The notes under the pieces: model-generated | The model's input: the letters and a program-made list of their open reading frames with translations, nothing else | What the model was told of the DNA's origin: nothing | Database searches by the model: none | Source: Bradysia coprophila | Lineage: Eukaryota > Arthropoda > Insecta > Diptera > Sciaridae | NCBI RefSeq assembly: GCF_014529535.1 | Contig: NW_023504022.1 | Location: 10,483,910 to 10,547,909 of the forward strand | Length of the DNA stretch: 64,000 nt | Reading direction: 5' to 3' | In this document: one piece after another, positions 13,326-24,407 of the stretch | Layout of the letters: every line of letters starts with the position of its first letter | Position numbering within the stretch: the stretch's first letter is position 1 | Made by a program: the position numbers and the translations under genes

Positions 13326-14286
13326 GAGAAGTAAGAATTCCGGTTTATTGATATATCATGCAGGCACATTTTTTTTTCTTTTTCCATTGAACGATAAAAA
13401 CTATCGGAAAAGCATACACAGAAAGAAACAAAATTGCAACGCGGAAAATTAACTTGGTTGAGATGTACAATAATAGCAAAAAAAAATGAAAAATGTGAAA
13501 AATTTTTGACTAAGAAATTTATGAATAATTATTCGTATGATGCACCAACTGAGCTAAAAATTTAATTGTTTGGTGGGCCATTTTTATTGTAAACAATTTT
13601 TCGTGTTTCTTCTCTCAAATTTAATGATGTGCTCTATTACTATTACTGTATACAACAAAAGAAACGAAACAAATTATAAATGTTTTTGGGGAATTGGTAG
13701 AACTTTTTGCTTATAAAAAAAATTCAATTGAAAAGACAAGAAAAAACTGCGACAAAACTTATTAGACGCAACGGCAAAGTATATTTTTTGAATGATGCAA
13801 TTGTGATGATATGAAAAATAATCTTATTCCGAAGTTAAGTTTCCTTTGATAAATAACCGACAGAACAGAGAGAAAATATTATCCCAATTTGAATGTTATT
13901 GCAAGGGAAGAAAATGAACAACAAATTTTAGTGACACTAGAAACCTGACCTGTAATTTAAACAGTCTGTTAGAATAAAAATTCTAAATTAATCGAACGGA
14001 GTTTTACTTAAATTCAACGAAAGAAGGTAGATAAAAGAGTGATGACCAGACAGCAAGTTCAGCAAAAACTAAATGAAGACACTATGTGCACGCACAAGAG
14101 GCAAGTAAGGAATACCAAATGAAGGTTTTAAATTTTCATTAGTTCAAGTCATTCCATTCCTTTCATATGTATTTCATCACCATAAGAGTATCCAAAGTGC
14201 ATAAACCAATGATTCAGTGGTACTGAAGGTAATGCAAATCAACAAAGACGCATGTAGCCCAATTTTCGGACGAACACAAGTGCAGC
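13326..14286. other. Tom20 3' flank
   Basis: AT-rich sequence that presumably includes the Tom20 3' UTR. No other gene is visible. Confidence 0.45.
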
Positions 14287-14424
14287 GCCGAAAATACACG
14301 AGCAATTTTGCATTTATGGGATCGACAACTATGCTGTGTTTTCCATTGCACCACAGGCGAAACAATGGAAAACACAACATAATTATCTATCCCATCAACG
14401 CAAAATTGCTCGTGTGTTTTCGGC
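14287..14424. mobile_element. Hairpin MITE, about 138 bp
   Basis: The left GCCGAAAATACACGAGC pairs with the right GCTCGTGTGTTTTCGGC. The inversion continues inward (GCAATTTTGC with GCAAAATTGC, GGGAT with ATCCC, GTGTTTTCCATTG with CAATGGAAAACAC). A related element is at 45323-45418. Confidence 0.8.
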
Positions 14425-14567
14425 CTATACAAGTATATGATTCGCTGGACAGAGATGCTTTCTTTTCTATCTCGGAAGAGTTCTGATAAGGGTTTTAAAG
14501 GCGACATTATCGGAGCTCGAAGTGGGGGATATTGATCCATAGCATGCTATCTGACCACTTTTATATC

Positions 14568-14838
14568 GACGCTGGATCGAAGTATGGCGATCGCTTGTCT
14601 ACTCTTTTCTTTAATTTGGAATTGGAGAAAGTAGCTAGAGCGTTGTCAATTTAATTGGAACGAATTGATGTTTAGCACATCCAAACAATTGACAGCTTTT
14701 GCGGTCGATACTGACCTCTTGGGAAGAGCGTGAAAGAAAGTTTGAGGCAATTGGACGAGGAGGCGAGACCAATTGGATTGATCAGATCATAAATGAGAAT
14801 AAAACAAGGAATAAAACGAAGTGGTGGCGGGACATTTC
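14568..14838 (+). pseudogene. Non-LTR retrotransposon reverse transcriptase relic, palm domain part
   Basis: Translation near 14568-14645 gives GSKYGDRLSTLFFNLELEK, which resembles the G-x-QGD-x-LSPLLFNLALE block of non-LTR reverse transcriptases. About 40 bp further, LTAFAVDTDLLGRA (14689-14730) matches the FADD active-site block, but the first catalytic Asp position reads Val. Stops interrupt the frame. The relic is cut by the element at 14839-15503 and resumes after it. It is dead. Confidence 0.65.
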
Positions 14839-15503
14839 CACACCGTCAATATCGTCAGGAACGATATTATCGTTTTTCCGAAACTAATGGCTTTGTCGGA
14901 ATCCTGAGATCATGCACTACACAGTGGCATTTTGTTTGATCAGAATCCATCGAGTCGAAATTTAATTGTTTTTACATTTGCCTTTATTGTTTGACATTTG
15001 CCTTTATGGTCAGGATTTAGGGTTAGCGTTATGGTTCGGCATTTATGGACGAAAAATCTGACGTTACCTAATATCGTTTACAATAACGATAAAATTGTTC
15101 AGAAATAGAAAATAGCGATAATATCGTCCAGCGGATATTTTCATCCAGGACGATATTATCGTCAAAAAACGATATTATCGTTTTTTGAACGATAATATCG
15201 TTTTTTAGACTATAGCATCATCTAAAAAACGATAGTATCGTCCAAAAAAACGATATTATCGTTTAAAAACAATAGTATCGTTTTTTTAAACGATAATATC
15301 GTCCAGAAAACGATAATATCGTACTGAAAATATTTTAGAATTTATAATTTTATTTATTATCGTCCTGGATGAAAATTTTTGGGACGATAATATCGTTTTT
15401 TTGGACGATAGTATCGTCTAAAAAACGATAGTATCGTTTTTTAGACGATACTATCGTCTAGAAAACGACAATATCGTTCCTGACGATATTGACCGTGTAG
15501 TTA
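14839..15503. mobile_element. Element made of ACGATATTATCGT palindromes with terminal inverted repeats
   Basis: The left end ACACCGTCAATATCGTC (14839) and the right end GACGATATTGACCGTGT (to 15503) are inverted copies with one mismatch. Inside, ACGATAxTATCGT units and TATCGTC half-units repeat more than a dozen times, above all at 15110-15330 and 15380-15480. The element is non-coding and splits a reverse-transcriptase relic, so it inserted later. Confidence 0.75.
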
Positions 15504-15726
15504 TGTCGCCTCTCCAAACGAAGTGCGTCGTACTCGACAGGAGTCAGGGATTGGACAAAACATGACAATGAATGAGTACAATTTTGATGTTGTTCAGTCT
15601 TTCAAATATCTTGGGTCCATTGTCAATGTCGCAAACAATCTGGATGAGGAACTGAAGACCAGAATAATGTGGGTGCTTTTATGCATTGAAACACCTGGGG
15701 GTTCTTGGATCAGAGATGGTGCTTGA
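15504..15726 (+). pseudogene. Non-LTR reverse transcriptase relic, thumb part
   Basis: Near 15560-15670 the frame reads MNEYNFDVVQSFKYLGS followed by IVNVANNLDEELKTRI. This is the typical FxxVxSFxYLGS...EEIxxRI block downstream of the catalytic domain in non-LTR elements. It is most simply the continuation of the palm relic at 14568-14838. Confidence 0.65.
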
Positions 15727-16397
15727 GATAACGATGACTGTTACGTAAGTAAGTGAAAGTAAGTAAATTTGCTTCATTGTACCACTTACGGTTTGCAGTG
15801 TACTTTTCCAACATTCATGCTATCATATTCACCACATTCCATCAATTTTATTGAAATTGGTTACACTTCACTACACAAAACGGATTATGACGCCATTCTC
15901 CTGTTTTAGTGTATCTCTTGGGGAATTATAACAGGCAAGTTCGGTCTATTTCTTCGCAAATAGTGATTTGGAGGGAATTGTAATTTCCGGTTTTCAGACA
16001 TGCACCACACAGTTTCTATCAAGTATTTACCGCTACCCTATAAAACTGATTGCATAGATGGGGATGGCAGGCGGTGTCTACATTGGATAAATTGATTTAG
16101 TAATATAAGGAATTTGTTCTTCGTTACATTTGTTAGTCAAGCGAGTCGTCAGCGATGGGTTTTCATTTTTCATTTTAGTTGTCAATTTCATCCAGATAGC
16201 CTCAGTATTTGAAAATTACATTTTTTCAAATTATAATTATTGTTGAGATGATTTAATAAGAAATGGAAGAGACCGCCATTTGACATATCAAACGACGTTG
16301 ACAACGATCTATTACTAAAAGACTTAAAAGATTTTTTTGCAGAAAGCAGCAAAATTTCTGATTTATTCTTCTAAAATTACGAAAAAATTCATAAACA
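15727..16397. other. Gap between retroelement relic and esterase
   Basis: No gene recognised. The esterase 3' UTR should lie just below 16398 on the minus strand. Confidence 0.45.
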
Positions 16398-18824
16398 TCA
16401 TTCAACGGGTTTCGTCAGATTCAAACGGCGTTCTATAGGGAACAGTTGATCCCATAGCTCAAATCTCTCCGTAAACAAATTCTCCCTCATGTGAAACTCT
16501 TTGCCGATTTCCAAATAATAATCTCGATCGGCAGTACGAGGCTTCCATTCAACATCCATTAAAACATCCTTGCCAACACCCTCATTCGGGTTCCTAAATC
16601 GAAGATTCATGCCTTGTAAATCGGTAGCACAAAACCTAGATTTATTTCTAACGGAGAAAGAGTTTATTACCCATTTTGAACGAATGCTGACCAGTGGCTT
16701 TAGTAACTTGTTTGCTGTCGAGGGTATCAAATTCAGGGACGACCCCTTTGCCAGTGATTAAGTATATCAAATCGTCATGGTGTACAGGGCCTAGGAATAA
16801 ACATGGTTATTCCAATAAGTGGACACTGAACACAAATAGATTTTACCATATGGAGTCTTATCATCAGGGTAGTACGTATGACTTCTATTTCCAACGTAGG
16901 TATTCATGTATGAATATACAGGGGTGTGACGTGATGCTAAACGAATGAAACGTAGCACACTGAATATGATCAGACCATCAGCATACAACTGGAATTTACA
17001 TAAAATGTTGGCAACTGGATGGAACAATAATATGTTCCACGAACTTTTCAAATATAAATAAAATTCAACAATATGTGAAAAGCTCAGGGAAAAGCTTCAG
17101 TTCAAACCAAAAAAAAAAAAAAGTTATTATGTCCCACTGATCCCCCCTCTCTGATAATAGAAAAAATCGGATCTTTAAATCGTACCAAATTCAAACCTTC
17201 TAAAGCTCTTTCATCGGTAAGGGGAAAGTCAAGGTAAGCTTTCCTCAAAGCTCGACTTATATTCTTCGATCTTTCAGTGTCTCGTTCGTACTGAAAACAT
17301 ATTGGTGCTAGTGTTTCCCAATTGCTTTCCATTTGTTCTCTTCTTTCGGTATTAGTAAGAGTACCTAAGATAACAATATTTATTGGAATTAACGCATGTG
17401 CTCAGAGCTGTAAAATAGACTCACTGATTGCATACTGCGCAAATTCCAGTTTGATTATTCCGCTGATAATTGGAATCTTCTGGAATCTGCCCTCGTAGAA
17501 TGACAATGTTGGATCTTCAACTAGGAATCGTTCTTGCCCAAAATCAGGTTCGACTACAGGAATCCACAACAATGTAGGCTGGTAATCAAACACTTCAAAC
17601 ATCTCCTTTAGCCGAATTCCGAATTCGTTTCCATCTACCTAGAGAATAAATAATTGAATCACATCGTTCAATCAGTTTAATTAAATACTTGACCTCACCT
17701 TGCGCAAACATTCAATCATATCATCCACATTATCATCAGGACAATTAAATATTCGAGCTTGTTTCTTAGCCAGGTGTAATTGGTCTACAGGATTCTCCCA
17801 TTGACCAGTAGCAGCCGAACTCATCACGATTGCCTTGTGGAAAAGGCCTACGCTCATCGGTGACACCAAATGCATTGAGATACTCATCGCGCCCGCACTA
17901 TATCCCATCAAAGTTATATCATTTGGATTTCCACCGAACTTCTCAATGTGTGACCGCAAAAATTTGAGCGCCATCACTTGATCCTTTAATCCGTTATTGC
18001 CCGGAGACTCAGCTGTTCCAGTGCTCATGAATCCAAGCGACCCCAGTCGATAGTTCAACGACACAAATACCAGATCATTATCCATCAGATAATTGGGTCC
18101 AGCGAAATACTGACTACTGCTTCCGACAGCCCAAAATCCACCAGGATGTAAGTATACCAAAACAGACTTTAGTTTGTCAGTCGCTGGCAAATTGTTTGTG
18201 TAGATGTTCAATCTCAAACAGTCCTCATCAATTAAAGTTTGATTCGCAAAGGGCTGAGGACACATAGGACCATCATCAGTAGCGTCAAACGTGTCCGTCC
18301 ATGGATGGACGGGCATGGGTGGCTGAAATGCAATAAATATAAATGGAAAGATGGCAATTTTTACTTATCATTATAACTTGAATCAAGCTCAATCATTATA
18401 CTTTTTGTATGAAGAAGTTACTTATAATTTCCAAGTTTTATCATCAACCAAAGCACTGAATCAACTGCGTTGAATCAACATATTAGCTGCACTGACCTAC
18501 TTTACTCTGCCGTGAATAGCTAACATGACAATAAGCAGTAGATAAGTACGACTGCCTATGCCTGTTGCGACATATTTTACAAATGATAATGTTGAAAGTC
18601 ACTTAACTCACCTTAAACCTTAATTCAGCCACCGGCGGTTGAGCATAGCGAATTCCACGAAATGCTGAAAACGACTTACCATGGTAACTGGTCATCATCG
18701 TTCCCTTTATAGTACCCAAACTAGTGACCACCTCAGGATAATTGTTGCCTCTTACTTGTTCGGAGAGACTCATTATTCCAAGAATGACACCTAATCCCAA
18801 TAATTGTCCGGTAAAATATTTCAT
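16398..18824 (-). CDS. Secreted type-B carboxylesterase, 3' end irregular
   Basis: Exons 18824-18612, 18322-17699, 17638-17425, 17364-17186, 16988-16847 and 16790 downward fit canonical splice sites and phases. Residues 1-26 form a signal peptide ending near EQVRG. Motifs: oxyanion hole HPGGFW; nucleophile Ser in GYSAG (about residue 213, with Tyr where Glu is usual); acidic residue in GIIKLEF (about 344); His in GPVHHDDL (about 461). The triad is therefore complete and ester hydrolysis is expected. Family choices include detoxifying alpha/beta-esterases, Est-6-like esterases and juvenile hormone esterases; I cannot decide. The last block (NPNEGVGKDV, WKPRTADRDYYLEIG, ending LTKPVE at 16398) is one base out of frame with exon 6, and no splice pair that I tried repairs it. 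This is either a sequencing error or a recent lesion. Confidence 0.85.
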
Positions 18825-19225
18825 TTTCCAGAATCGATCAACGATTGAATAAGAAACAAGACGCTCAATAAAATGAACGATCGTTTAAACAAGCTTTGCT
18901 GTTTTTATATGAGCAAATAAAAAGAGATTAACGCAAAACGAATGAGTGTGCGATTCCGCGAAGTGAGGAAAAACCAACAATTGCGCAACAAATATTTTAA
19001 ATGAGGGGTGACGGGAATTCTTGCACCCACTGATAATACATTTGATATCACTGTGATTGAATGACGTACTTAAATTTTTGTCTAATGCCGCATTCCTTTA
19101 CAAAATAAAGCAAAGTTGACGTTTTCGGCTTAGTGGTATGTGTGATATAATTTTCCAATGAATTTCGGTTCATAACTCCTCTAGGTAGTCTACCTCTATG
19201 TGCATCACAGACTTCACAGACTCAA
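18825..19225. promoter_or_regulatory. Esterase upstream region
   Basis: AT-rich sequence upstream of the esterase start on the minus strand. A promoter is expected here from gene position only; no box was identified with confidence. Confidence 0.3.
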
Positions 19226-19601
19226 CCCGGGTGAAAATGTCGGTCTCATGAGACCACGAAATACGTATTCTCAACGGTCTAACTCCAGTCTCAAAATTGC
19301 TGGAATTTTCATTTCGGTCTCAAAATATTTTTTGTGTGCTAAATACATTTTGGATGAACGAATGAGAATGCTGTAGGCTGAACGAGTAGTCTCTTTTCGA
19401 TAAATGTCTTTGCCAGACCTTGTGAGGCTGAATGAGTGGTCTCATTGCTTATATGTTTTCAGATCGCTTCAGACGGAACGAGTAGTCTCTTTTCTAACAT
19501 CTATGCGTGATCTGTACGAGACTGGATGAGTGGTCTCGTAGCAGTTATATCTCCAGATCGTTTGAGACTGAACGAATAGTCTTTTTGCTAACATTTATTT
19601 G

Positions 19602-20538
19602 CAGGGTTCCTTAACGTTAAAACTTTATCATAAAAGTTTCACTTCGTACCGTTTCGAAATAGAACTTTTGCTTTTTCGGTACAGTTCATAACGAAATCGG
19701 TGTAACGAAAAATTATTTCGGTATGGTTTAACGTTATAAAGAGAAACGAAATTTTTTCCGGTATAGCGTAACGTTACAAAGAGAAACGAAATATTTTCCG
19801 GTGTGGCTTAACGTTACGAAGTAAAACCAAATTTTTTCCGGTATGCCTTAACGTTACGAAGTAAAACGAATTTATTTGCGGTATGGCTTAACGTTACAAA
19901 GAGAAACGAAATCGTTTTTGGAAAGATTGTAACGTTACAGAAAAAAAAAAAAAATTAGTGTCAAAAAAGTTGCGGTTTCCGGAGCTGTAAACAATAAAAA
20001 TACAAAAATTTCATGATAAATGCTCCGTTTTATAATTATATTACTTCATTTAAACATTTACGATAGAAAATATTCGTATGAACCTCCCTTTAGACCAGGC
20101 TATTACTGTAATTTACTCTAATTTTCAAGATACTGTATTGGAACAGTTAATTGTCTTAACGTTATTTCATTTATCGAAAAATATTCCGTATCATGGTAAC
20201 GTTACGGAATGTAACGGAAAGAATTTCGTTTTCTTTTAACGTTACGATATGTACCGGAAAAAGTTACGTTTTCTTGTAACGTTACGAGATGTACCGGAAA
20301 AATTTTCGTTTTCTTGTAACGTTACGAGATGTACCGGAAAAATTTTCGTTTTCTTGTAACGTTACGAGATGTACCGAAAAACATTTCGTTAGCAAAAACC
20401 GTTTTAGATTGTGTAACTGTAACAAATGTACCATTAAATTTTTCGTTACGATAATAACGTTACATTTGAATCGTTTTTGTAACGTTACGTCCACGTAACA
20501 AAAAATAACGTTAAAAATAACGTTATGCCGGAACCCTG
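19602..20538. mobile_element. Nested non-autonomous hAT-type element with TAACGTTA repeats
   Basis: It begins CAGGGTTCC (19602) and ends GGAACCCTG (20538), flanked by perfect 8-bp duplications TTTATTTG at 19594-19601 and 20539-20546. An 8-bp duplication and CAGGG ends are hAT hallmarks. The interior is tandem units of about 58 bp with TAACGTTA, pointing one way on the left (GGCTTAACGTTACGAAG) and inverted on the right (TTGTAACGTTACGAGATG). Element is non-coding and sits inside the left arm of the foldback element. Confidence 0.9.
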
Positions 20539-20689
20539 TTTATTTGTGAACAGTGCGAGACTGAATGAGTGGTCTGTGGCAGAAAATATTTTTTTGAATT
20601 GTGGAGACTGACTGAGTGGTCTCACGATGGAAAAAATATTTCTTTGGACTTGTGAGACTGGACAAGTGGTCTCATTGTAGTTATGTTTT

Positions 20690-22260
20690 CATTTCGTTTT
20701 TTCTTGGACTTGTGCGCCCGGTTGAGACGTCTCATTTTCAGATTTTTTTTTCCGTTTCTGAGACCGGTAGAGACGTCTCTTTGCTAGAATAATTTTTGTT
20801 GGACTTGTGAGACCGGTTGAGACGTCTCATTGCTAGAATAATTCTTGTTGGACTTGTGAGACCGGTTGAGACGTCTCATTTTCAGAAAATATTTTTTTCC
20901 GTTTCTGAGACCGGTAGAGACGTCTCTTTGCTAGAATAATTTTTGTTGGACTTGTGAGACCGGTTGAGACGTCTCATTTTCAGAAAATATTTTTTTCCGT
21001 TTCTGAGACCGCTAGAGACGTCTCTTTGCTAGAATAATTTTTGTTGGACTTGTGAGACCGGTTGAGACGTCTCATTTTCAGAAAATATTTTTTTTCCGTT
21101 TCTGAGACCGGTAGAGACGTCTCTTTACTAGAAAAATTTTTGTTGGACTTCTGAGACCGGTTGAGACGTCTCATTTTCAGAAATTATTTTTTTCCGTTTC
21201 TGAGACCAGTAGAGACGTCTCTTTACTAGAAAATTTTTTGTTGGACTTGTGAGACCGGTTGAGACGTCTCATTTTCAGAAAATATTTTTTTTCCGTTTCT
21301 GAGACCGGTAGAGACGTCTCTTTGCTAGAATAATTTTTGTTGGACTTGTGAGACCGGTTGAGACGTCTCATTTTCAGAAAATATTTTTTTCCGTTTCTGA
21401 GACCGGTAGAGACGTCTCTTTGCTAGAATAATTTTTGTTGGACTTGTGAGACCGGTTGAGACGTCTCATTTTCAGAAAATATTTTTTTTCCGTTTCTGAG
21501 ACCGGTAGAGACGTCTCTTTACTAGAAAAATTTTTGTTGGACTTCTGAGACCGGTTGAGACGTCTCATTTTCAGAAATTATTTGTTTCCGTTTCTGAGAC
21601 CAGTAGAGACGTCTCTTTACTAGAAAATTTTTTGTTGGACTTGTGAGACCGGTTGAGACGTCTCATTTTCAGAAAATATTTTTTTTCCGTTTCTGAGACC
21701 GGTAGAGACGTCTCTTTGCTAGAATAATTTTTGTTGGACTTGTGAGACCGGTTGAGACGTCTCATTTTCAGAAAATATTTTTTTCCGTTTCTGAGACCGG
21801 TAGAGACGTCTCTTTGCTAGAATAATTTTTGTTGGACTTGTGAGACCGGTTGAGACGTCTCATTTTCAGAAAATATTTTTTTCCGTTTCTGAGACCAGTA
21901 GAGACGTCTCTTTGCTAGAATAATTTTTGTTGGACTTGTGAGACCGGTTGAGACGTCTCATTTTCAGAAAATATTTTTTTCCGTTTCTGAGACAGGTGGA
22001 GACGTCTCTTTAGTAGAAAATATTATTTCGGATTTTTGAGATCGGTTGAAACGTCTCTTTGGCAGAAAATATTATTTCGGATGTTTGAGACCGGTTGAGA
22101 CGTCTCATTTTCAGAAAATATTTTTTTTCACTTCTGAGATCGGTAGAGACGTCTCTTTGCTAGAATAATTTTTGTTGGACTTGTGAGACCGGCTGAGACG
22201 TCTCATTTTCAGAAAATATTTTTTTCCGTTTCTGAGACCGGTAGAGACGTCTCTTTTTCG
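20690..22260. repeat. Left-arm satellite: 49-bp units in dimers and 197-bp higher-order repeat
   Basis: Two 49-bp units alternate. One contains GAGACCGGTAGAGACGTCTC, the other GAGACCGGTTGAGACGTCTC; their spacers differ (TTTGCTAGAA against ATTTTCAGAA). Shared variants recur every 197 bp (seen at 20980, 21177, 21374 and 21571), so four units form a higher-order repeat. The 64-residue frames read through the array are by-products. Confidence 0.9.
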
Positions 22261-22339
22261 TGTGGTCTCACAATGGAAATTTTTTCAAACTAGTGAGACT
22301 GACTGAGTGGTCTCATGATGGAAGAAAGTTTCACGTGAA

Positions 22340-22700
22340 GTCCACTGTAAATTCAAAATGAAACGCACAACAGCTAAATCAAATCGTTGAATTTAATCTA
22401 CTCGCTTCATTGTCATTTATTTTTTGATTCATTGGTTCATCATTCAAATTCTGAAATGCGCTTATAGCGTGAAGATTAAAAAATTTTCTTCAGAACTGTG
22501 AGACTTGTGGTCCACGATGGAAATTTTTTTTTTAAATTTTGTGAGTGTTAGTGCGTACAAACAATCATTCAATCAAAAAAAAAACGAAAATTGTACTTCG
22601 GGTTTTGAAATCGAAGTGCAGTGTAGAAATAACAACAGAGACATTCAGTCTGTGCAAGCTTTAGCGAACGAACTAAATAATTTTTGTTCAATTTACGCAA
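22340..22700. other. Unique centre of the foldback element
   Basis: Single-copy AT-rich sequence between the arms, with one short GAGACTTGTGGTCCACG remnant near 22499. No convincing coding sequence; this is the presumed loop if the element folds back. Confidence 0.6.
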
Positions 22701-22779
22701 AGTTTTGCTTTCTTCCATCATGAGACCACTCAGTCAGTCTCACTAGTTTGAAAAAATATTTCTTCCATTGTGAGACCAC

Positions 22780-23835
22780 ACGAAAAAGAGACGTCTCAAC
22801 CGGTCTCAGAAGTCCAACAAAAATTTTTCTAGTAAAGAGACGTCTCTACCGGTCTCAGAAACGGAAAAAAATATTTTCTGAAAATGAGACGTCTCAACCG
22901 GTCTCAAACATCCGAAATAATATTTTCTGCCAAAGAGACGTTTCAACCGGTCTCAAAAATCCGAAATAATATTTTCTACTAAAGAGATGTCTCAACCGGT
23001 CTCAAAAATCCGAAATAATATTTTCTACTAAAGAGACGTCTCCACCAGTCTCAGAACGGAAAAAAATATTTTCTGAAAATGAGACGTCTCAACCGGTCTC
23101 AGAAGTCCAACAAAAATTATTCTAGCAAAGAGACGTCTCTACCGGTCTCAGAAGTGAAAAAAAACATTTTCTGAAAAAGAGACGTCTCAACCGGTCTCAA
23201 AAATCCGAAATAATATTTTCTGCCAAAGAGACGTTTCAACCGGTCTCAAAAATCCGAAATAATATTTTCTACTAAAGGGACGTCTCCACCAGTCTCAGGA
23301 CGGAAAAAAATATTTTCTGAAAATGAGACGTCTCAACCGGTCTCAGAAGTCCAACAAAAATTATTCTAGCAAAGAGACGTCTCTACCGGTCTCAGAAGTG
23401 AAAAAAAAAATATTTTCTGAAAAAGAGACGTCTCAACCGGTCTCAAAAATCCGAAATAATATTTTCTGCCGAAGAGACGTTTCAACCGGTCTCAAAAATC
23501 CGAAATAATATTTTCTACTAAAGAGACGTTTCAACCGGTCTCAAAAATCCGAAATAATATTTTCTACTAAAGGGACGTCTCCACCAGTCTCAGAACGGAA
23601 AAAAATATTTTCTGAAAATGAGACGTCTCAACCGGTCTCAGAAGTCCAACAAAAATTATTCTAGCAAAGAGACGTCTCTACCGGTCTCAGAAGTGAAAAA
23701 AAACATTTTCTGAAAAAGAGACGTCTCAACCGGTCTCAAAAATCCGAAATAATATTTTCTACTAAAAAGACGTCTCCGCCGGTCTCAAAAATCCGAAACA
23801 ATATTTTCTACCAAAGAGACGTTTCAACCGGTCTC
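22780..23835. repeat. Right-arm satellite, inverted counterpart of 20690-22260
   Basis: Tandem units with GAGACGTCTCAACCGGTCTC or GAGACGTCTCTACCGGTCTC, the reverse complement of the left-arm units. Spacers such as AAAAATCCGAAATAATA are common here but rare on the left, so the arms have diverged since the inversion formed. Confidence 0.88.
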
Positions 23836-24007
23836 GCACTGTCCACCCATATTTATTAGCGATGAGACTACGCACTTAGTCTAAAGCGATCTGGAAACCT
23901 AACTACAATGAGACCTTTCATCCAGTCTCAGCATTTGTAACAACGGTTCAAAAATAGAACTACCAGTACATATGTCAGATTTAGCAGCAAGCGTAAGGTC
24001 GTTGGCG

Positions 24008-24065
24008 GTCCGCACTGGAAAGTTAAGCATCATTGGTCGCGGTTAGTACTTGGATGGGTGACCGG
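24008..24065 (+). pseudogene. 5S rRNA gene fragment
   Basis: The blocks AAGTTAAGCATCATTGG and GGTTAGTACTTGGATGGG followed by TGACCG match the internal half of insect 5S rRNA and include the TFIIIA-contacted box A and box C regions. The first 40 or so nucleotides of 5S are missing or unrecognisable, and the 3' part after GACCG is degraded (only ACATCACG hints at the GAACACCACG region). It is not a functional 5S gene. No counterpart exists in the left arm, so it joined the right arm alone, perhaps as a 5S-derived SINE. Confidence 0.85.
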
Positions 24066-24221
24066 AAAAAACATCACGAAATAAAAAAAAAGGTAAAAAT
24101 AAAATTCATAAATTCATAAAATTTACTAACACTTCTCTACATTTACAATAGCGAATTATAAAAAAAAATGAAAAGTGGTGGCCATCTGTTGACTCAATAA
24201 AGAAGTATACGAACAAAAAAC

Positions 24222-24370
24222 TCGAAAAATGAGAGACGTCTCAAACAGTCTAAAAAAACTCGAATATGAGAGAAGTCTCAAACAGTCTAAAAAAAGCTCG
24301 AATATGAGAGACGTCTCAAACAGTCTAAAAAAGCTCGAATATGAGAGACGTTTCAAACAGTCTAAAAAAA
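24222..24370. repeat. Short array of GAGACGTCTCAAACAGTCTAAAAA units
   Basis: Four units of about 36 bp, each with GAGAxGTCTC, AAACAGTCTA and CTCGAATAT. They lie between the 5S fragment and the 43-bp array inside the right arm of the foldback element. Confidence 0.8.
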
Positions 24371-24407
24371 TCTTTTTTTTTTCCTGTCTTTAAAATAGCA
24401 ATTCGCA

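Noticed and set aside
20980-21765. Four consecutive 64-codon frames on the minus strand
   Set aside because: They recur every 197 bp because the DNA is a tandem satellite; the encoded RSHKSNKN-type text is a by-product.
20690-23835. Dense GGTCTC and CGTCTC sites as in synthetic assembly cassettes
   Set aside because: They follow from the GAGACC and GAGACG repeat units of a natural satellite; no vector sequence is present.
24008-24065. Functional 5S rRNA gene
   Set aside because: The 5' part is absent and the 3' stem is degraded, so it is a fragment.
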